Shown here: positions 1 to 8,708 of the stretch, piece by piece | Layout of the letters: each line of letters opens with the position of its first letter | Position numbering within the stretch: position 1 is the stretch's first letter | Origin: Oscillospiraceae bacterium | GTDB lineage: Bacteria; Bacillota; Clostridia; Oscillospirales; Ruminococcaceae | Reading direction: 5' to 3' | DNA length: 64,000 nucleotides | NCBI GenBank assembly: GCA_020054675.1 | Contig: JAIHAL010000005.1 | Location: forward strand, 151,183 to 215,182 | The notes under the pieces: generated by a model | Seen by the model: the letters and a program-made list of their open reading frames with translations, nothing else | The model's database searches: none | What the model was told of the DNA's origin: nothing | Program-made: the position numbers and the translations under genes

Positions 1-404
1 TAGGAAACATGGATGAAATCATCCTTGCCGCCGCCCGCAGCGGTAATTGCCCTTGCTATTACCTCTTTCCAGATTTCTATGTCATTTTCTGTATATCCGA
101 CAACAATTTGCTTTCCCGTCGTTCCGGAAGAAGCATGAAGCCTTACGACTTCGCTCATGGGCACAGCAAAAAGCCCATAGGGGTATGTATCCCTCAAATC
201 CTGCTTTACGGTAAAGGGAAGCTTTGAAAGGTCTGCAACGGATTTTATATCTTCTGGCTTTACTCCGTTTTCATCCATCCTCTTTCTGTAATAAGGAACA
301 TTTTCATAGACACGCCTTACCGTCTGCGAAAGTCTGAAGCTTTGCAGAGCCTGCATTTCATAGGGAGTTGCGCATTCAATTGATTCATTCCAATATTTAG
401 GCAT
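1..404 (-). CDS. phenylacetate-CoA ligase paralogue (3' end beyond window)
   Basis: This is the N-terminal 134 codons of an AMP-forming aryl-acid CoA ligase. The gene runs off the left edge. The translation starts MPKYWNESIE and reaches the family P-loop SSGTTGK, followed by a VVGYTEND stretch, which closely parallels the complete paralogue at 3150-4445. The start at 404 is preceded by AGGGGAT with good spacing. It lies 14 bp downstream of ppnP and shares its direction, so it is probably the last gene seen of the iorA-iorB-ppnP transcript. Known family role: ATP-dependent activation of phenylacetate or related aryl acids to CoA thioesters in the cytoplasm. The exact substrate is not visible. 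Confidence 0.85.
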   Translation of the reverse strand, partial: MPKYWNESIECATPYEMQALQSFRLSQTVRRVYENVPYYRKRMDENGVKPEDIKSVADLSKLPFTVKQDLRDTYPYGLFAVPMSEVVRLHASSGTTGKQIVVGYTENDIEIWKEVIARAITAAGGGKDDFIHVS

Positions 405-418
405 AAAAGTATCCCCTT

Positions 419-733
419 TTATTTTTCTATGTATGAACAGCAGTAATCGGCATATTTTTTTACAATTATCTTAAAGCTTGAATTCGCGGGGACTTCAAAG
501 CTTGCACCTTCGCCGAAAGTTTTATAAATATTTTCGCCTTTGAGCATAACTTCCATTTCTCCGCCTATGATTTCCATGACCTCTTTTGCACCGGTGGAAA
601 ATTCATATTCCCCGGGAAGCATAAACCCAAGAGTTTTCCTTTCACCATTCGGAAAAAGGATGGTTCTGCTTGAAACTTTTCCGTCAAAATAAACATTTGC
701 CTTTTTTACCACAGTGACATTTTCAAAGCGCAT
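419..733 (-). CDS. ppnP: pyrimidine/purine nucleoside phosphorylase (PpnP/YaiE family)
   Basis: A 104-residue single-domain cupin protein, which is the normal length for the PpnP (DUF1255) family. Family features seen are an early [22 protein letters not shown] start, [19 protein letters not shown], and a terminal [11 protein letters not shown] segment. Characterised members phosphorolyse several purine and pyrimidine nucleosides to base plus ribose-1-phosphate. It sits 20 bp after iorB in the same direction. Base release would link loosely to the pyrimidine catabolic operon upstream at 6154-15485, but it is not part of that transcript. The family call is firm; substrate range is inferred. 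Confidence 0.85.
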   Translation of the reverse strand: MRFENVTVVKKANVYFDGKVSSRTILFPNGERKTLGFMLPGEYEFSTGAKEVMEIIGGEMEVMLKGENIYKTFGEGASFEVPANSSFKIIVKKYADYCCSYIEK

Positions 734-753
734 TTTAAAATCCCTCGCCCTTT

Positions 754-1326
754 TTATGAATTTTTTCCAAGTTCAAACGCCTTTTTATTCATTTCAAGAA
801 ATTTTGCGGGAACACATTTTTCAAGGGCATCCTGCCAAACCTTTTCGGGAAAGCCCATTTTTGTCGAAAGCACTCCCATAAGCACAACGTTCGATGCCTT
901 TGGCGAACCCGCTTCTTTTGCAAGCGAAAGCGCATCAACCGGAATTGCGTCAATGCCAAGAGCTTTCAGCTTTTCCGGTATATTTTCCGGATAGCTTGCC
1001 GCTCCCGTAATTACCGGCATGGGATTTAATTTTTGCGTTGAAAATATCAAATGTCCGCCTTTTTTAAGATAAGGCACCCACCTTGCCGCTTCAAGCTGTT
1101 CAAAAGCGATTATTGCATCCGCCTCGCCTTTTTCTATCACAGGGGAATAAACCTTATCCCCGTATTTTACATATGTCACAACGGAGCCGCCCCTTTGGGA
1201 CATTCCATGCACTTCCGAAACCTTTACATCAAAGCCTTGGGAAAGAAGAACATTTCCAAGGAGCCTTGACGCAAGCAATGAGCCTTGTCCGCCGACTCCC
1301 ACTATCATTATTGATTTTGTTTCCAT
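754..1326 (-). CDS. iorB: indolepyruvate:ferredoxin oxidoreductase, beta subunit
   Basis: A 190-residue gamma-type subunit of the 2-oxoacid:ferredoxin oxidoreductase superfamily. The N-terminus has the typical [19 protein letters not shown] glycine-rich motif, followed by [12 protein letters not shown], both diagnostic of IorB. With IorA it oxidatively decarboxylates indolepyruvate, phenylpyruvate or hydroxyphenylpyruvate to the aryl-acetyl-CoA, reducing ferredoxin. Its ATG overlaps the iorA stop by one base (TAATG), so the two are translationally coupled. Normal length, no defects seen. Confidence 0.95.
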   Translation of the reverse strand: METKSIMIVGVGGQGSLLASRLLGNVLLSQGFDVKVSEVHGMSQRGGSVVTYVKYGDKVYSPVIEKGEADAIIAFEQLEAARWVPYLKKGGHLIFSTQKLNPMPVITGAASYPENIPEKLKALGIDAIPVDALSLAKEAGSPKASNVVLMGVLSTKMGFPEKVWQDALEKCVPAKFLEMNKKAFELGKNS

Positions 1327-3068
1327 TACTCTTTCCCTCCGTTTTCTTTAATTGCCCCAAACTTGCAAAGTTCCATGCATATTCCGCATCCGGTGCACTG
1401 GGTCTGTTCGATTTCCGCCTTGCCGTCCTTCATGCTTATGCATGGGCAGCCGATTTTAAGGCATGCCTTGCAGGATTTGCACTTGTCCTTATCCACATAA
1501 AGCGGAGCCTTATGCTTTACATTTTTAAGGAGCGCACAAGGCCTGCGCGCGATTATAACGGATGGCTCGTCTGCTGCAAGTTCTTCCTTTATTGCCGCCT
1601 CGGTCTGGGCAAGGCTGTACGGGTCAACCACCCTTACACGCTCAATTCCAACAGCGCGGCAAAGCTTTTCAAGGTCAACCTTTGCCGCCGGGTCGCCCTT
1701 TATATTGTATCCTGTTGTCGGATTATGCTGGTGTCCGGTCATTCCCGTAATGGAATTGTCAAGTATTATAACCGTTGAATTTGTAGCATTGTAGGCAATG
1801 TTTATAAGTCCGGTTATTCCGGAATGGATAAATGTGGAATCGCCTATCACGGCAACGGATTTCTTTTCAGCCTCCTCGCCCCTTGCTTTATTAAAGCCGT
1901 GGAGTCCCGAAACGGATGCTCCCATGCAAACGGTGGTATCCATTGCCGAAAGCGGAGCCGTCGCTCCAAGTGTATAGCAGCCAATATCGCCGCTTACGGT
2001 TATATTGTTTTTGGAAAGAGCATAGAAAACTCCCCTGTGAGGGCAGCCTGCGCACATTACCGGAGGACGCACGGGAATATTTTCATCAAGGGCGGCAAAT
2101 TCATTTGTTTTGCCCAAAAGCTTCTCTGCAATTATCGACTGCGAAAGCTCGCCTATAAATCCGAAAAGTTCTTTTCCCTTTACATTTATTCCATGCTTTT
2201 TGCAATGTGTTTCAATTATATCGTCAAGTTCTTCAATTACATAAACCGTTTCAAATTTAGCCGCAAAGTTCTTTATAAGCTCCACCGGAAGAGGATTTGC
2301 AATTCCAAGCTTCAAATAAGAAACGCTGTCGCCAAGCGCCTCCTTTGCATACTGGTAGCATATTCCGCTTGTGATTACGCCGATTTTTCCTCCGTTATCC
2401 TCAATTTTATTAAGCGGTGATTTTTCCGCAAATTCAACAAGCCTTTTTATCCTTTCCTCCACGAAAACATGCCTGCCCCTTGCCATCGCAGGCATCATAA
2501 CATATTTGGGGATGTTTTTGGAATAATTTTTAAGCGGGATTTCCTCCCTATCCAAAACATCGACAATCGACTGCGAATGAGAAACCCTTGTCGAAAGCCT
2601 TACTATTACCGGAGTGTCAAATTCTTCCGAAAGCTTGAATCCCTCTTTTACATAATCCTTGCATTCCTGCGAATCGGACGGTTCAAGCATCAAAACCTTT
2701 GAAGCTATCGCATGGTGGCGCGAATCCTGCTCGTTTTGCGACGAATGCATTCCGGGGTCGTCCGCAACGGCAATGACAAGCCCTCCGTTCACTCCGGTAT
2801 ATGAAGCGGTATAAAGCGGGTCCGCCGCAACATTGAGCCCAACGTGCTTCATGCCGCAAAAAGCCCTTGCGCCGGCAATTGACGCGCCTATTGCAACTTC
2901 CATTGCAACCTTTTCATTCGGCGCCCATTCACAGTAAATTTCATCATATTTTGCCGCTTCTTCGGTTATTTCCGTAGAAGGCGTTCCGGGATAGCTTGAA
3001 GCAACCTTGCAGCCTGCTTCATAAAGGCCTCTTGCAAAAGCCTCGTTCCCAAGCATCAATTTTTTCAT
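1326..3068 (-). CDS. iorA: indolepyruvate:ferredoxin oxidoreductase, alpha subunit
   Basis: A 580-residue alpha subunit, slightly short of the usual 600 or so but complete. It has an N-terminal pyrimidine-binding TPP domain (LMLGNEAFARGLYEAG, YPGTPSTE) and a second TPP-binding domain with VMCAGCPHRGVFYAL and GDIGCYTLGA. The GDSTFIHSG and LDNSITGMTGHQ segments fit the TPP/Mg site. The C-terminus is a two-cluster ferredoxin domain (CKSCKACLKIGC and CTGCGICMELC). Cytoplasmic, oxygen sensitive, and typical of amino-acid-fermenting anaerobes. A -35/-10 pair lies upstream at 3100-3128. Start at 3068 has AAAGGA upstream. Confidence 0.96.
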   Translation of the reverse strand: MKKLMLGNEAFARGLYEAGCKVASSYPGTPSTEITEEAAKYDEIYCEWAPNEKVAMEVAIGASIAGARAFCGMKHVGLNVAADPLYTASYTGVNGGLVIAVADDPGMHSSQNEQDSRHHAIASKVLMLEPSDSQECKDYVKEGFKLSEEFDTPVIVRLSTRVSHSQSIVDVLDREEIPLKNYSKNIPKYVMMPAMARGRHVFVEERIKRLVEFAEKSPLNKIEDNGGKIGVITSGICYQYAKEALGDSVSYLKLGIANPLPVELIKNFAAKFETVYVIEELDDIIETHCKKHGINVKGKELFGFIGELSQSIIAEKLLGKTNEFAALDENIPVRPPVMCAGCPHRGVFYALSKNNITVSGDIGCYTLGATAPLSAMDTTVCMGASVSGLHGFNKARGEEAEKKSVAVIGDSTFIHSGITGLINIAYNATNSTVIILDNSITGMTGHQHNPTTGYNIKGDPAAKVDLEKLCRAVGIERVRVVDPYSLAQTEAAIKEELAADEPSVIIARRPCALLKNVKHKAPLYVDKDKCKSCKACLKIGCPCISMKDGKAEIEQTQCTGCGICMELCKFGAIKENGGKE

Positions 3069-3099
3069 ACATACATTCCTTTCAAGCTTTTATGTTTTA

Positions 3100-3128
3100 A
3101 TTTTAGCATGAATTTCGCCGATTGTTAA
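3100..3128 (-). promoter_or_regulatory. putative promoter of iorAB-ppnP
   Basis: On the minus strand TTAACA (3123-3128) and TAAAAT (3100-3105) are separated by exactly 17 bp, with a TG dinucleotide just before the -10. The spacing and position, about 30 bp before iorA, fit a sigma-A-type promoter, so iorAB can be transcribed independently of the upstream paaK. Confidence 0.55.
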
Positions 3129-3149
3129 GAGCATTTTGATGCTTTTTTA

Positions 3150-4445
3150 TCAGCTTTTTCTCAAATCCACTATCCTTTTTGCCTTGCCTTGAAATCTTTC
3201 AAGCGATTTATGCTCGACAAGCGAAACCTTCGTATCAATTCCCAGAACCGTTTTTAAATTATGGTGTATCTTTTTCTGCAGGTTTTCAAGCTCGCCGTAA
3301 TTTTCAAGCAGACTGCTGTCGGCAAGTTCAACCTTTACTTCCAGCGCGTCCGAAAAATTCTCTCTTGTAACCACAAGCTGATAATGCGGAGCAATCTGGT
3401 CAAAGCCCATGAGCACGCTTTCAATCTGCGACGGGAACACATTTACCCCGCGGATTTTAAGCATATCGTCGCTCCTGCCCTTTATCTTTGCCATTCTTGC
3501 ATGGGTTCTTCCGCAGGCGCAAGGCTCGTAATTTATTTGAGTTATATCTTTTGTCCTGTACCTTAGCATAGGGATTCCCTCTTTGGTAAGAGTGGTTATT
3601 ACAAGCTCGCCCTGCTCGCCTTTCGGGAGCACCTCGCCCGTTTTAGAATCAATTACCTCCGCAAGGAAATGGTCCTCGGCTATGTGCATTCCGCACCTGA
3701 ATTCGCATTCTCCCGAAACTCCGGGGCCCATAAGCTCGCTCATGCCGTAATTGTCGGTTGCAAAAAGCCCAAGTGTCTTTTCAATCTGTCCGCGCATTTC
3801 CTCCGTGCACCCCTCGGAGCCGAAAAGTCCAAGCCTTAAATTCATATTTTGGATAACGCCCATTTCTCTTGCCATTTCACCTATATACTGGGCATAGGAC
3901 GGCGTGGAAACAAGTGCTGTGGTTTTGAAATCCTGCATCAGCATAATCTGCTTTTCCGTGTTCCCGCTGGATGTCGGAACAACAGTAGCCCCTATTTTTT
4001 CAAGGCCGTAATGAAGTCCCAATGCTCCCGTAAAAAGCCCGTATCCAAAAGCAATCTGAACTATGTCCTCATCCGTAGCTCCGGCGGCGGCGCAAAGTCT
4101 TGCCACGCAGTCGCTCCAATTTTCAAGGTCATTTTTCGTATACCCAACAACCGTAGGCTTTCCCGTCGTTCCTGAGGATGCGTGTATCCTCACGATTTTC
4201 TTCATCGGCTGTCCGAAAAGTCCAAACGGGTATGTATCCCTTATATCATCCTTCGTTGTATAAGGAATATACTTTATGTCCGAAAGGCTCTTTATTTTTT
4301 CGGGAGCAACTCCTGCCTCAGAAAGCCTTTTATTGTAAAACGGCACATTGTCAAAGCAGTACTTCACAAGCCATTTAAGCCTTTCAAGCTGAAGCTCCTC
4401 TATTTTTTGGCGCGGCATGGTTTCAATTTCCTTTTGGAAAAACAT
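3150..4445 (-). CDS. paaK: phenylacetate-CoA ligase
   Basis: A complete 431-residue adenylate-forming enzyme of PaaK type. Motifs include ASSGTTGKPTVVGYT (P-loop), the YGMSEL core motif in the middle, RYRTKDIT, and the C-terminal MLKIRGVNVFPSQIE hinge region typical of PaaK. It joins aryl acetates to CoA using ATP. Next to iorAB it may instead act together with that enzyme in aryl-acetyl-CoA/aryl-acetate interconversion. The direction of flux cannot be read from sequence. An AAAGGAG site lies 10 bp before the ATG. A second paralogue begins at 404, so this locus carries two ligases flanking iorAB. Confidence 0.93.
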   Translation of the reverse strand: MFFQKEIETMPRQKIEELQLERLKWLVKYCFDNVPFYNKRLSEAGVAPEKIKSLSDIKYIPYTTKDDIRDTYPFGLFGQPMKKIVRIHASSGTTGKPTVVGYTKNDLENWSDCVARLCAAAGATDEDIVQIAFGYGLFTGALGLHYGLEKIGATVVPTSSGNTEKQIMLMQDFKTTALVSTPSYAQYIGEMAREMGVIQNMNLRLGLFGSEGCTEEMRGQIEKTLGLFATDNYGMSELMGPGVSGECEFRCGMHIAEDHFLAEVIDSKTGEVLPKGEQGELVITTLTKEGIPMLRYRTKDITQINYEPCACGRTHARMAKIKGRSDDMLKIRGVNVFPSQIESVLMGFDQIAPHYQLVVTRENFSDALEVKVELADSSLLENYGELENLQKKIHHNLKTVLGIDTKVSLVEHKSLERFQGKAKRIVDLRKS

Positions 4446-4476
4446 TTTTTGCTATCTCCTTTATTAAACACTTAAT

Positions 4477-4509
4477 GGGCAGACCTGCGCCAAGCACATA
4501 AATCTGCCC
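4477..4509 (-). promoter_or_regulatory. small stem-loop between symporter and paaK
   Basis: GGGCAGA (4477-4483) and TCTGCCC (4503-4509) form a 7-bp inverted repeat around a 19-nt loop, in the 89-bp gap between the symporter and paaK. There is no U-tract, so an mRNA-processing or stability hairpin is as likely as a terminator. Confidence 0.3.
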
Positions 4510-4534
4510 GTATTTTCATCCATTGATTTAAATA

Positions 4535-6040
4535 TTACTTTTCATTATAGCACTCAAAGGCCGTTTCAACAACCTTTTTGTCAATCTTTTTAGTTAAAAG
4601 GCTTACCGCCGGAACAACCGCAAGGGAAACCAGCATTGCAATGGCCCCCGCCATCGGAGGCGTGGTAAAGCCTACTCCGCCGGCCTTGCCAAGCGCAAGG
4701 CTTATTATGTAATTTGAGCCGGTAACGCCTATTCCGGTTATAAAGCTTGCCCAAACGGCCGCCTTTGTAACTCCTTTCCAATAAAGCCCGTACAAAAACG
4801 GAGCAAGGAAAGAGCCTGCAAGCGCTCCCCAAGAAAGCGACATAAGCGCCGTAATAAGATTGTTAGGATTAAGGGCAATCACCAGTGAAAGAATTACAAA
4901 AAATGCGCACAAAATCCTTATCGCAAGCATTTGAGCCTTAACGGACATATTCTTTACTATGTTCCCTTTAAGAAAATCCAGCGTAAAAGTGGAGCTTGAC
5001 GCCATTACAAGCGCCGAAAGCGTGGACATTGACGCTGAAAAAACAAGCACGACCACTACTCCAAGCAAAATATCCGAAACATTGCCTTTAAGCATTTGCG
5101 GAACTATCATGTCATATCCCGCCGCAGGCTTGCCGTTTTCTCCGGCCTCAACGTAAAGCCTTCCAAAGCTTCCCATGAAATAAGAGCCGCCCGAAATGAC
5201 AAGCGCAAAGACCGTTGAAATTACCGTGCCTTTTTTAATTGCCTTGTCATCCCTTATAGTATAAAACTTGTGTATCATTTGAGGAAGTCCCCATGTTCCA
5301 AGCGAAGTGAGCACTATTACCCCAAAAAGCCCCATTGGGTCGGGCCCGAACAGCGAAGTATAAATCCCCGTCTTGCCGCTTGCCGATTGGATTTGCGAAA
5401 GCTGATTCACAGCCTCGGTAAATCCTCCTTTTCCAGAAAGCACGGAAACTATTACAAGGATTATTCCGGCAAGCATTATAATCCCCTGAACAAAATCGCT
5501 TATCGCAGTGGCAAGGTATCCTCCCGCAATAACGTAAAATCCCGTTATCGCCGCCATTATTACAAGGCACAAATTCAAATCAATATCAAAAGCAAGCGAA
5601 AAAAGGTTGCCAAGACCCTTGTAAACAGATGCGCTGTAAGGCACAAGGAAAATGAAAATTATCGCCGATGAAACCACTCTAAGCGCTTTGCTGTCATATC
5701 TTTTGCCGAAAAAGTCCGGCATGGTTGCGCTTTCAAGATGCTTTGTCATAACCCTTGTCCGTCTGCCAAGCACAAGCCATGCAAGCAAACTGCCTATAAG
5801 CGCGTTGCCTATGCCTATCCAAGTTGCGGAAAGGCCGTAGTTCCATCCGAACTGTCCCGCATAGCCTATAAAAACAACCGCGGAAAAATACGATGTGCCG
5901 TAAGCAAATGCGGTCAGCCATGAGCCTACATTTCTTCCCCCAAGGACAAAATCCGAAACGTTTTTTGTCTTCCTCCATGAATAAAGCCCTATACCCACCA
6001 TGGCAAGCAGATATACGGCCAAAATAATTAAGCTTTCCAT
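4535..6040 (-). CDS. sodium:solute symporter (SSS family, PutP-like)
   Basis: A 501-residue polytopic membrane protein, the usual length for the sodium:solute symporter family. It has about 13 hydrophobic segments; the first helices are followed by VSDFVLGGRNVGSWLTAFAYGTSYFSA, and a later segment is GGYLATAISDFVQGIIML, both family hallmarks. It couples Na+ entry to uptake of a small solute, such as proline, pantothenate or an aryl/carboxylic acid. The substrate cannot be chosen from sequence. Neighbouring aryl-CoA ligases suggest an aromatic acid, but this is inference. It has its own strong promoter (6122-6150) and a repeated palindrome in its leader. Confidence 0.9.
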   Translation of the reverse strand: MESLIILAVYLLAMVGIGLYSWRKTKNVSDFVLGGRNVGSWLTAFAYGTSYFSAVVFIGYAGQFGWNYGLSATWIGIGNALIGSLLAWLVLGRRTRVMTKHLESATMPDFFGKRYDSKALRVVSSAIIFIFLVPYSASVYKGLGNLFSLAFDIDLNLCLVIMAAITGFYVIAGGYLATAISDFVQGIIMLAGIILVIVSVLSGKGGFTEAVNQLSQIQSASGKTGIYTSLFGPDPMGLFGVIVLTSLGTWGLPQMIHKFYTIRDDKAIKKGTVISTVFALVISGGSYFMGSFGRLYVEAGENGKPAAGYDMIVPQMLKGNVSDILLGVVVVLVFSASMSTLSALVMASSSTFTLDFLKGNIVKNMSVKAQMLAIRILCAFFVILSLVIALNPNNLITALMSLSWGALAGSFLAPFLYGLYWKGVTKAAVWASFITGIGVTGSNYIISLALGKAGGVGFTTPPMAGAIAMLVSLAVVPAVSLLTKKIDKKVVETAFECYNEK

Positions 6041-6064
6041 AAAATGCTACCCTTTCCGCTTTTG

Positions 6065-6104
6065 TGCTTTAAAGCTTTTTGCTCCAAATGCTTTAAAGCT
6101 TTTT
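6065..6104 (-). promoter_or_regulatory. duplicated palindrome in the symporter leader (possible operator)
   Basis: The 16-bp sequence TGCTTTAAAGCTTTTT occurs twice, at 6065-6080 and 6089-6104, in direct orientation 24 bp apart. Each copy contains the perfect palindrome GCTTTAAAGC. They lie just downstream of the predicted start site of the symporter promoter, where a repressor could block transcription. No regulator gene is adjacent. Confidence 0.45.
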
Positions 6105-6121
6105 ACTAATAAAACGTTATA

Positions 6122-6150
6122 AGTATAGCAATTTATGTTGAAATTGTCAA
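6122..6150 (-). promoter_or_regulatory. strong sigma-A-type promoter of the symporter
   Basis: On the minus strand TTGACA (6145-6150) and TATACT (6122-6127) are separated by 17 bp, with a TG extension before the -10. It lies immediately after the stop of the AEC transporter, so it separates the symporter from the long pyrimidine operon. Confidence 0.75.
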
Positions 6151-6153
6151 GGA

Positions 6154-7077
6154 TTAAAGCACTAAATTGCTTATGTAAATTACGCAAGGAATGGTAACTG
6201 CCATAAGCACCATGCTCTGCACCACTGTTCTTGCGGCAAATTCGGGATTGCAGTCATATTCCTCCGCCAAAATCACGTTCAGCGAGCCGCATGGAAGCGC
6301 TGTTATAACGGCGCAGGTTGCCGCAACCGTTTTGGGAAGTCCCAAAAACGAAAGCACAAGAATCATTGCCGCCGGAAAAATCACAAGCCTTAACGCCGAA
6401 ACCAAATAAGAATATTTGTCTTTAAAAAGCTCCTTTAAATCCATGCCGCAAAGAGTGCAGCCTATTATTATCATCGAAAGCGGAGTGGTTATCCCTCCAA
6501 CCGATTCAAGGGCGGATTGCAGAAATTTCGGAAATCTGAACGGGGAAAGGAAAATCGCAATCGACACAAACGAAGCTATCGTTACCGGATTTTTAAAAAG
6601 CTCCTTCAAATTAAATTTCCCGCTGCTGCTTATAAGGTATATCCCGTATGTAAACATAAAAAGCTGGAAAAATGAGTTGTATATCACGGCATAAAGCATA
6701 CCCTCATTGCCGTAAAGTTCAAGGCACAAAGGGAATCCAAGAAATCCCGTATTTGCAAACACAGACATGGTTATGAATACTTTTTTTGTTTTATCTTCAG
6801 CATTAAGCCTTTTTGAAATAAAAACAGAAATTATTATTGCAGCCGCATAGTAAAAAAAGGCAATTACAGCAGTTTTGGCAAGGCCCGATGAAAGCTCTCC
6901 GGAAAGCTCCTCTCCCGAAGAAGCCAGTATGCTCGCGGGAAGAGTGGCTTTGAGCAAAAATTTTGAAAAAGCCTTTTGCCCGTCATTGGTTATAATCCCT
7001 GTTTTTTTCAGGATAAACCCTATAAGTATCATTACAACAATTTTTCCCATTAAAGTCAAAAGAACATTCAGCGGCAT
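6154..7077 (-). CDS. AEC family (auxin efflux carrier-like) transporter
   Basis: About 307 residues with roughly ten membrane-spanning segments and the family duplication (two halves, each with a GxxGFPL or FxxPCGS-like kink region, for example NTGFLGFPLCLELYGNEG and ALPCGSLNVILAEEYDCN). AEC proteins move small carboxylates such as malate or malonate. I place the start at 7077 (MPLNVLLTLMG), because AAAGGA is well spaced there, rather than at 7122. As the last gene of the pyrimidine operon it may export an end product such as a 3-hydroxyacid; that is inference from position only. Confidence 0.85.
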   Translation of the reverse strand: MPLNVLLTLMGKIVVMILIGFILKKTGIITNDGQKAFSKFLLKATLPASILASSGEELSGELSSGLAKTAVIAFFYYAAAIIISVFISKRLNAEDKTKKVFITMSVFANTGFLGFPLCLELYGNEGMLYAVIYNSFFQLFMFTYGIYLISSSGKFNLKELFKNPVTIASFVSIAIFLSPFRFPKFLQSALESVGGITTPLSMIIIGCTLCGMDLKELFKDKYSYLVSALRLVIFPAAMILVLSFLGLPKTVAATCAVITALPCGSLNVILAEEYDCNPEFAARTVVQSMVLMAVTIPCVIYISNLVL

Positions 7078-7147
7078 TAAAACAAATCCTTTCGCATTTT
7101 TTGCAAAACAAAACATAAGCACCGCCCAAAAGCGGCACTTATGCAGC

Positions 7148-7591
7148 TTAAACTTTTCTTAAATTAGGATGTCGGCAATGCTCCATAAGGAATTTTACAT
7201 CCTCAACGCTTACCCAAAAAGCCCTTTCCATGGTCCTTGTTCCATTTTCAAAAAGCAGAAGGAATTTATCATTCCAATCTATCAATGAAATTTTTCTGTT
7301 TTTATACTCTTTTGCCATTTCTCCTTCAAAAACATCCTTAATATTTTGATTTTCCCTTACATATCCAAAAACAAACATGGAATAACCGAATATTTCGGGA
7401 AAAAGTTTTCTGTTCGGCGAATCCTTGCCGATTTCAATAACAACTCTTGTTTCCGAATAGCCCGGAGGTATGTCAAGCTGTGCTTCCATAACCGTCCTGA
7501 ACCTATCCGCCGGAATATAATCCTCCAACCTTACAATAGGGGCCTCGGCATAAACCCTGTCCTTCAAAATCCCACCCGCTTTCAAATTCAT
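7148..7591 (-). CDS. hypothetical protein in the pyrimidine operon
   Basis: A 147-residue soluble protein that I do not recognise. It has no signal peptide, membrane segment or metal motif. It reads as alpha/beta with a conserved-looking LDIPPGYSETRVVIEIGKD stretch and a basic C-terminus (HCRHPNLRKV). Its ATG overlaps the stop of the alcohol dehydrogenase (ATGA), so it is translationally coupled to it and very probably real. Context suggests a small accessory or regulatory role in beta-alanine/semialdehyde handling, but nothing in the sequence shows a function. Confidence 0.75.
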   Translation of the reverse strand: MNLKAGGILKDRVYAEAPIVRLEDYIPADRFRTVMEAQLDIPPGYSETRVVIEIGKDSPNRKLFPEIFGYSMFVFGYVRENQNIKDVFEGEMAKEYKNRKISLIDWNDKFLLLFENGTRTMERAFWVSVEDVKFLMEHCRHPNLRKV

Positions 7592-8691
7592 TCCATAAGG
7601 CTGTTTTGATAAATACTTAAAATCTCTTCTTTCGTCGGGACAACTATCCCGTTCTTTACATTTTTTGCGTTTACCGCAATATCCGCATATTTTTCAAGCT
7701 CATCATGAGCAAAGCTTTCCTTTTCACCCAAAAGGTCCGAAAGCCTTGCTTTAAATTCCTCCGCCGATGAAAGCCCTCCAAATGAAACTATTTCAGATAC
7801 CTTTGCAGGGAAAGTCTTTTCAACCAGCTTTAAAAAATCGCCAAGCAAGAGCCCGTTTGCACGTCCATGGTCTATGTCCCTGAAATAAGTAAGCGAATAT
7901 CCCATAGAGTGTACTGCTGTCGTTCCCGTATGGGCAATAACCATCCCTCCAAGCATGGAGGAATACAAAAGCATTTCCCTTTCCTCAAACGAAAGCTTTC
8001 CTGTTTTTAAAGAATCCATGCAGGAAAAAATTCCTTCGATGCTTTCGGCGGCAAGGCAATCGGTCAGCCTGTTTGCCCTTGTCGAAAGCATACCCTCCAC
8101 CGAATGTGACAGAGCGTCAATAGCGGTGTTTATTGCGGTTGCCTTTGAAAGCCCCTCTGTATATTTTGCATCAAGGAAGGCAATCTTCGGGAAAATCAGC
8201 GGGCTTGCTATGCTTGTTTTGGTTTGCAGCTTATCGTTTGTCAAAATTGAATACGGCGTAACCTCCGAACCCGTTCCCGCCGTTGTAGGCACAAATGCCA
8301 TAGGCAGCACATCATTCGGGTATTTGCCTGAAAAAAGCTCTTCCCTTGGAATATCCTGCCTTGCAAGCAAGGCTATGCCCTTTGCGGCATCCATAGGCGA
8401 ACCCCCGCCTATGGCAACGATAAAATCAGCTCCCGCATCCCTTGCCGCCTTTGCGCCATCATAAACGCAATCTATGGTGGGATTGCTCATTACCTTGTCA
8501 AAAATTTCAAATTTCTGTCCATTTGCAGAAAGCGCCGCAATCACATCCGCCAAAGAGCCGTTTGCCTTTGCGGAATTCCTGCCCGTTACAATCAGCGCCT
8601 TTTTGCCCAAAGCGGCAAGCTCTCCGGCATTTGCGGCTATGCAATCCTTTCCCATAATCACTTTTGTCGGCATAAAAAACTGAACATTCAC
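7588..8691 (-). CDS. iron-containing alcohol dehydrogenase (candidate malonate-semialdehyde reductase)
   Basis: A 367-residue group III alcohol dehydrogenase. It shows the NAD(P) site (VAIGGGSPMDAAKGIA), the TTAGTGSEVTPYSIL signature, and metal ligands around DALSHSVEGM and HSMGY/DIDHGRANG. The general reaction is interconversion of an aldehyde and an alcohol with NAD(P)H. It follows a class III aminotransferase by 17 bp. In the extended reductive pyrimidine pathway known from other Firmicutes, the semialdehyde made from beta-alanine is reduced to 3-hydroxypropionate by such an enzyme. That assignment is inference from context; the family is certain. Confidence 0.9.
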   Translation of the reverse strand: MNVQFFMPTKVIMGKDCIAANAGELAALGKKALIVTGRNSAKANGSLADVIAALSANGQKFEIFDKVMSNPTIDCVYDGAKAARDAGADFIVAIGGGSPMDAAKGIALLARQDIPREELFSGKYPNDVLPMAFVPTTAGTGSEVTPYSILTNDKLQTKTSIASPLIFPKIAFLDAKYTEGLSKATAINTAIDALSHSVEGMLSTRANRLTDCLAAESIEGIFSCMDSLKTGKLSFEEREMLLYSSMLGGMVIAHTGTTAVHSMGYSLTYFRDIDHGRANGLLLGDFLKLVEKTFPAKVSEIVSFGGLSSAEEFKARLSDLLGEKESFAHDELEKYADIAVNAKNVKNGIVVPTKEEILSIYQNSLME

Positions 8692-8708
8692 TTTACTATC
8701 CCCTAAAA

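Noticed and set aside
1083..1778. Long plus-strand frames opposite iorAB and many similar frames across the window
   Set aside because: They are antisense shadows of well-supported genes and lack ribosome binding sites and family motifs.
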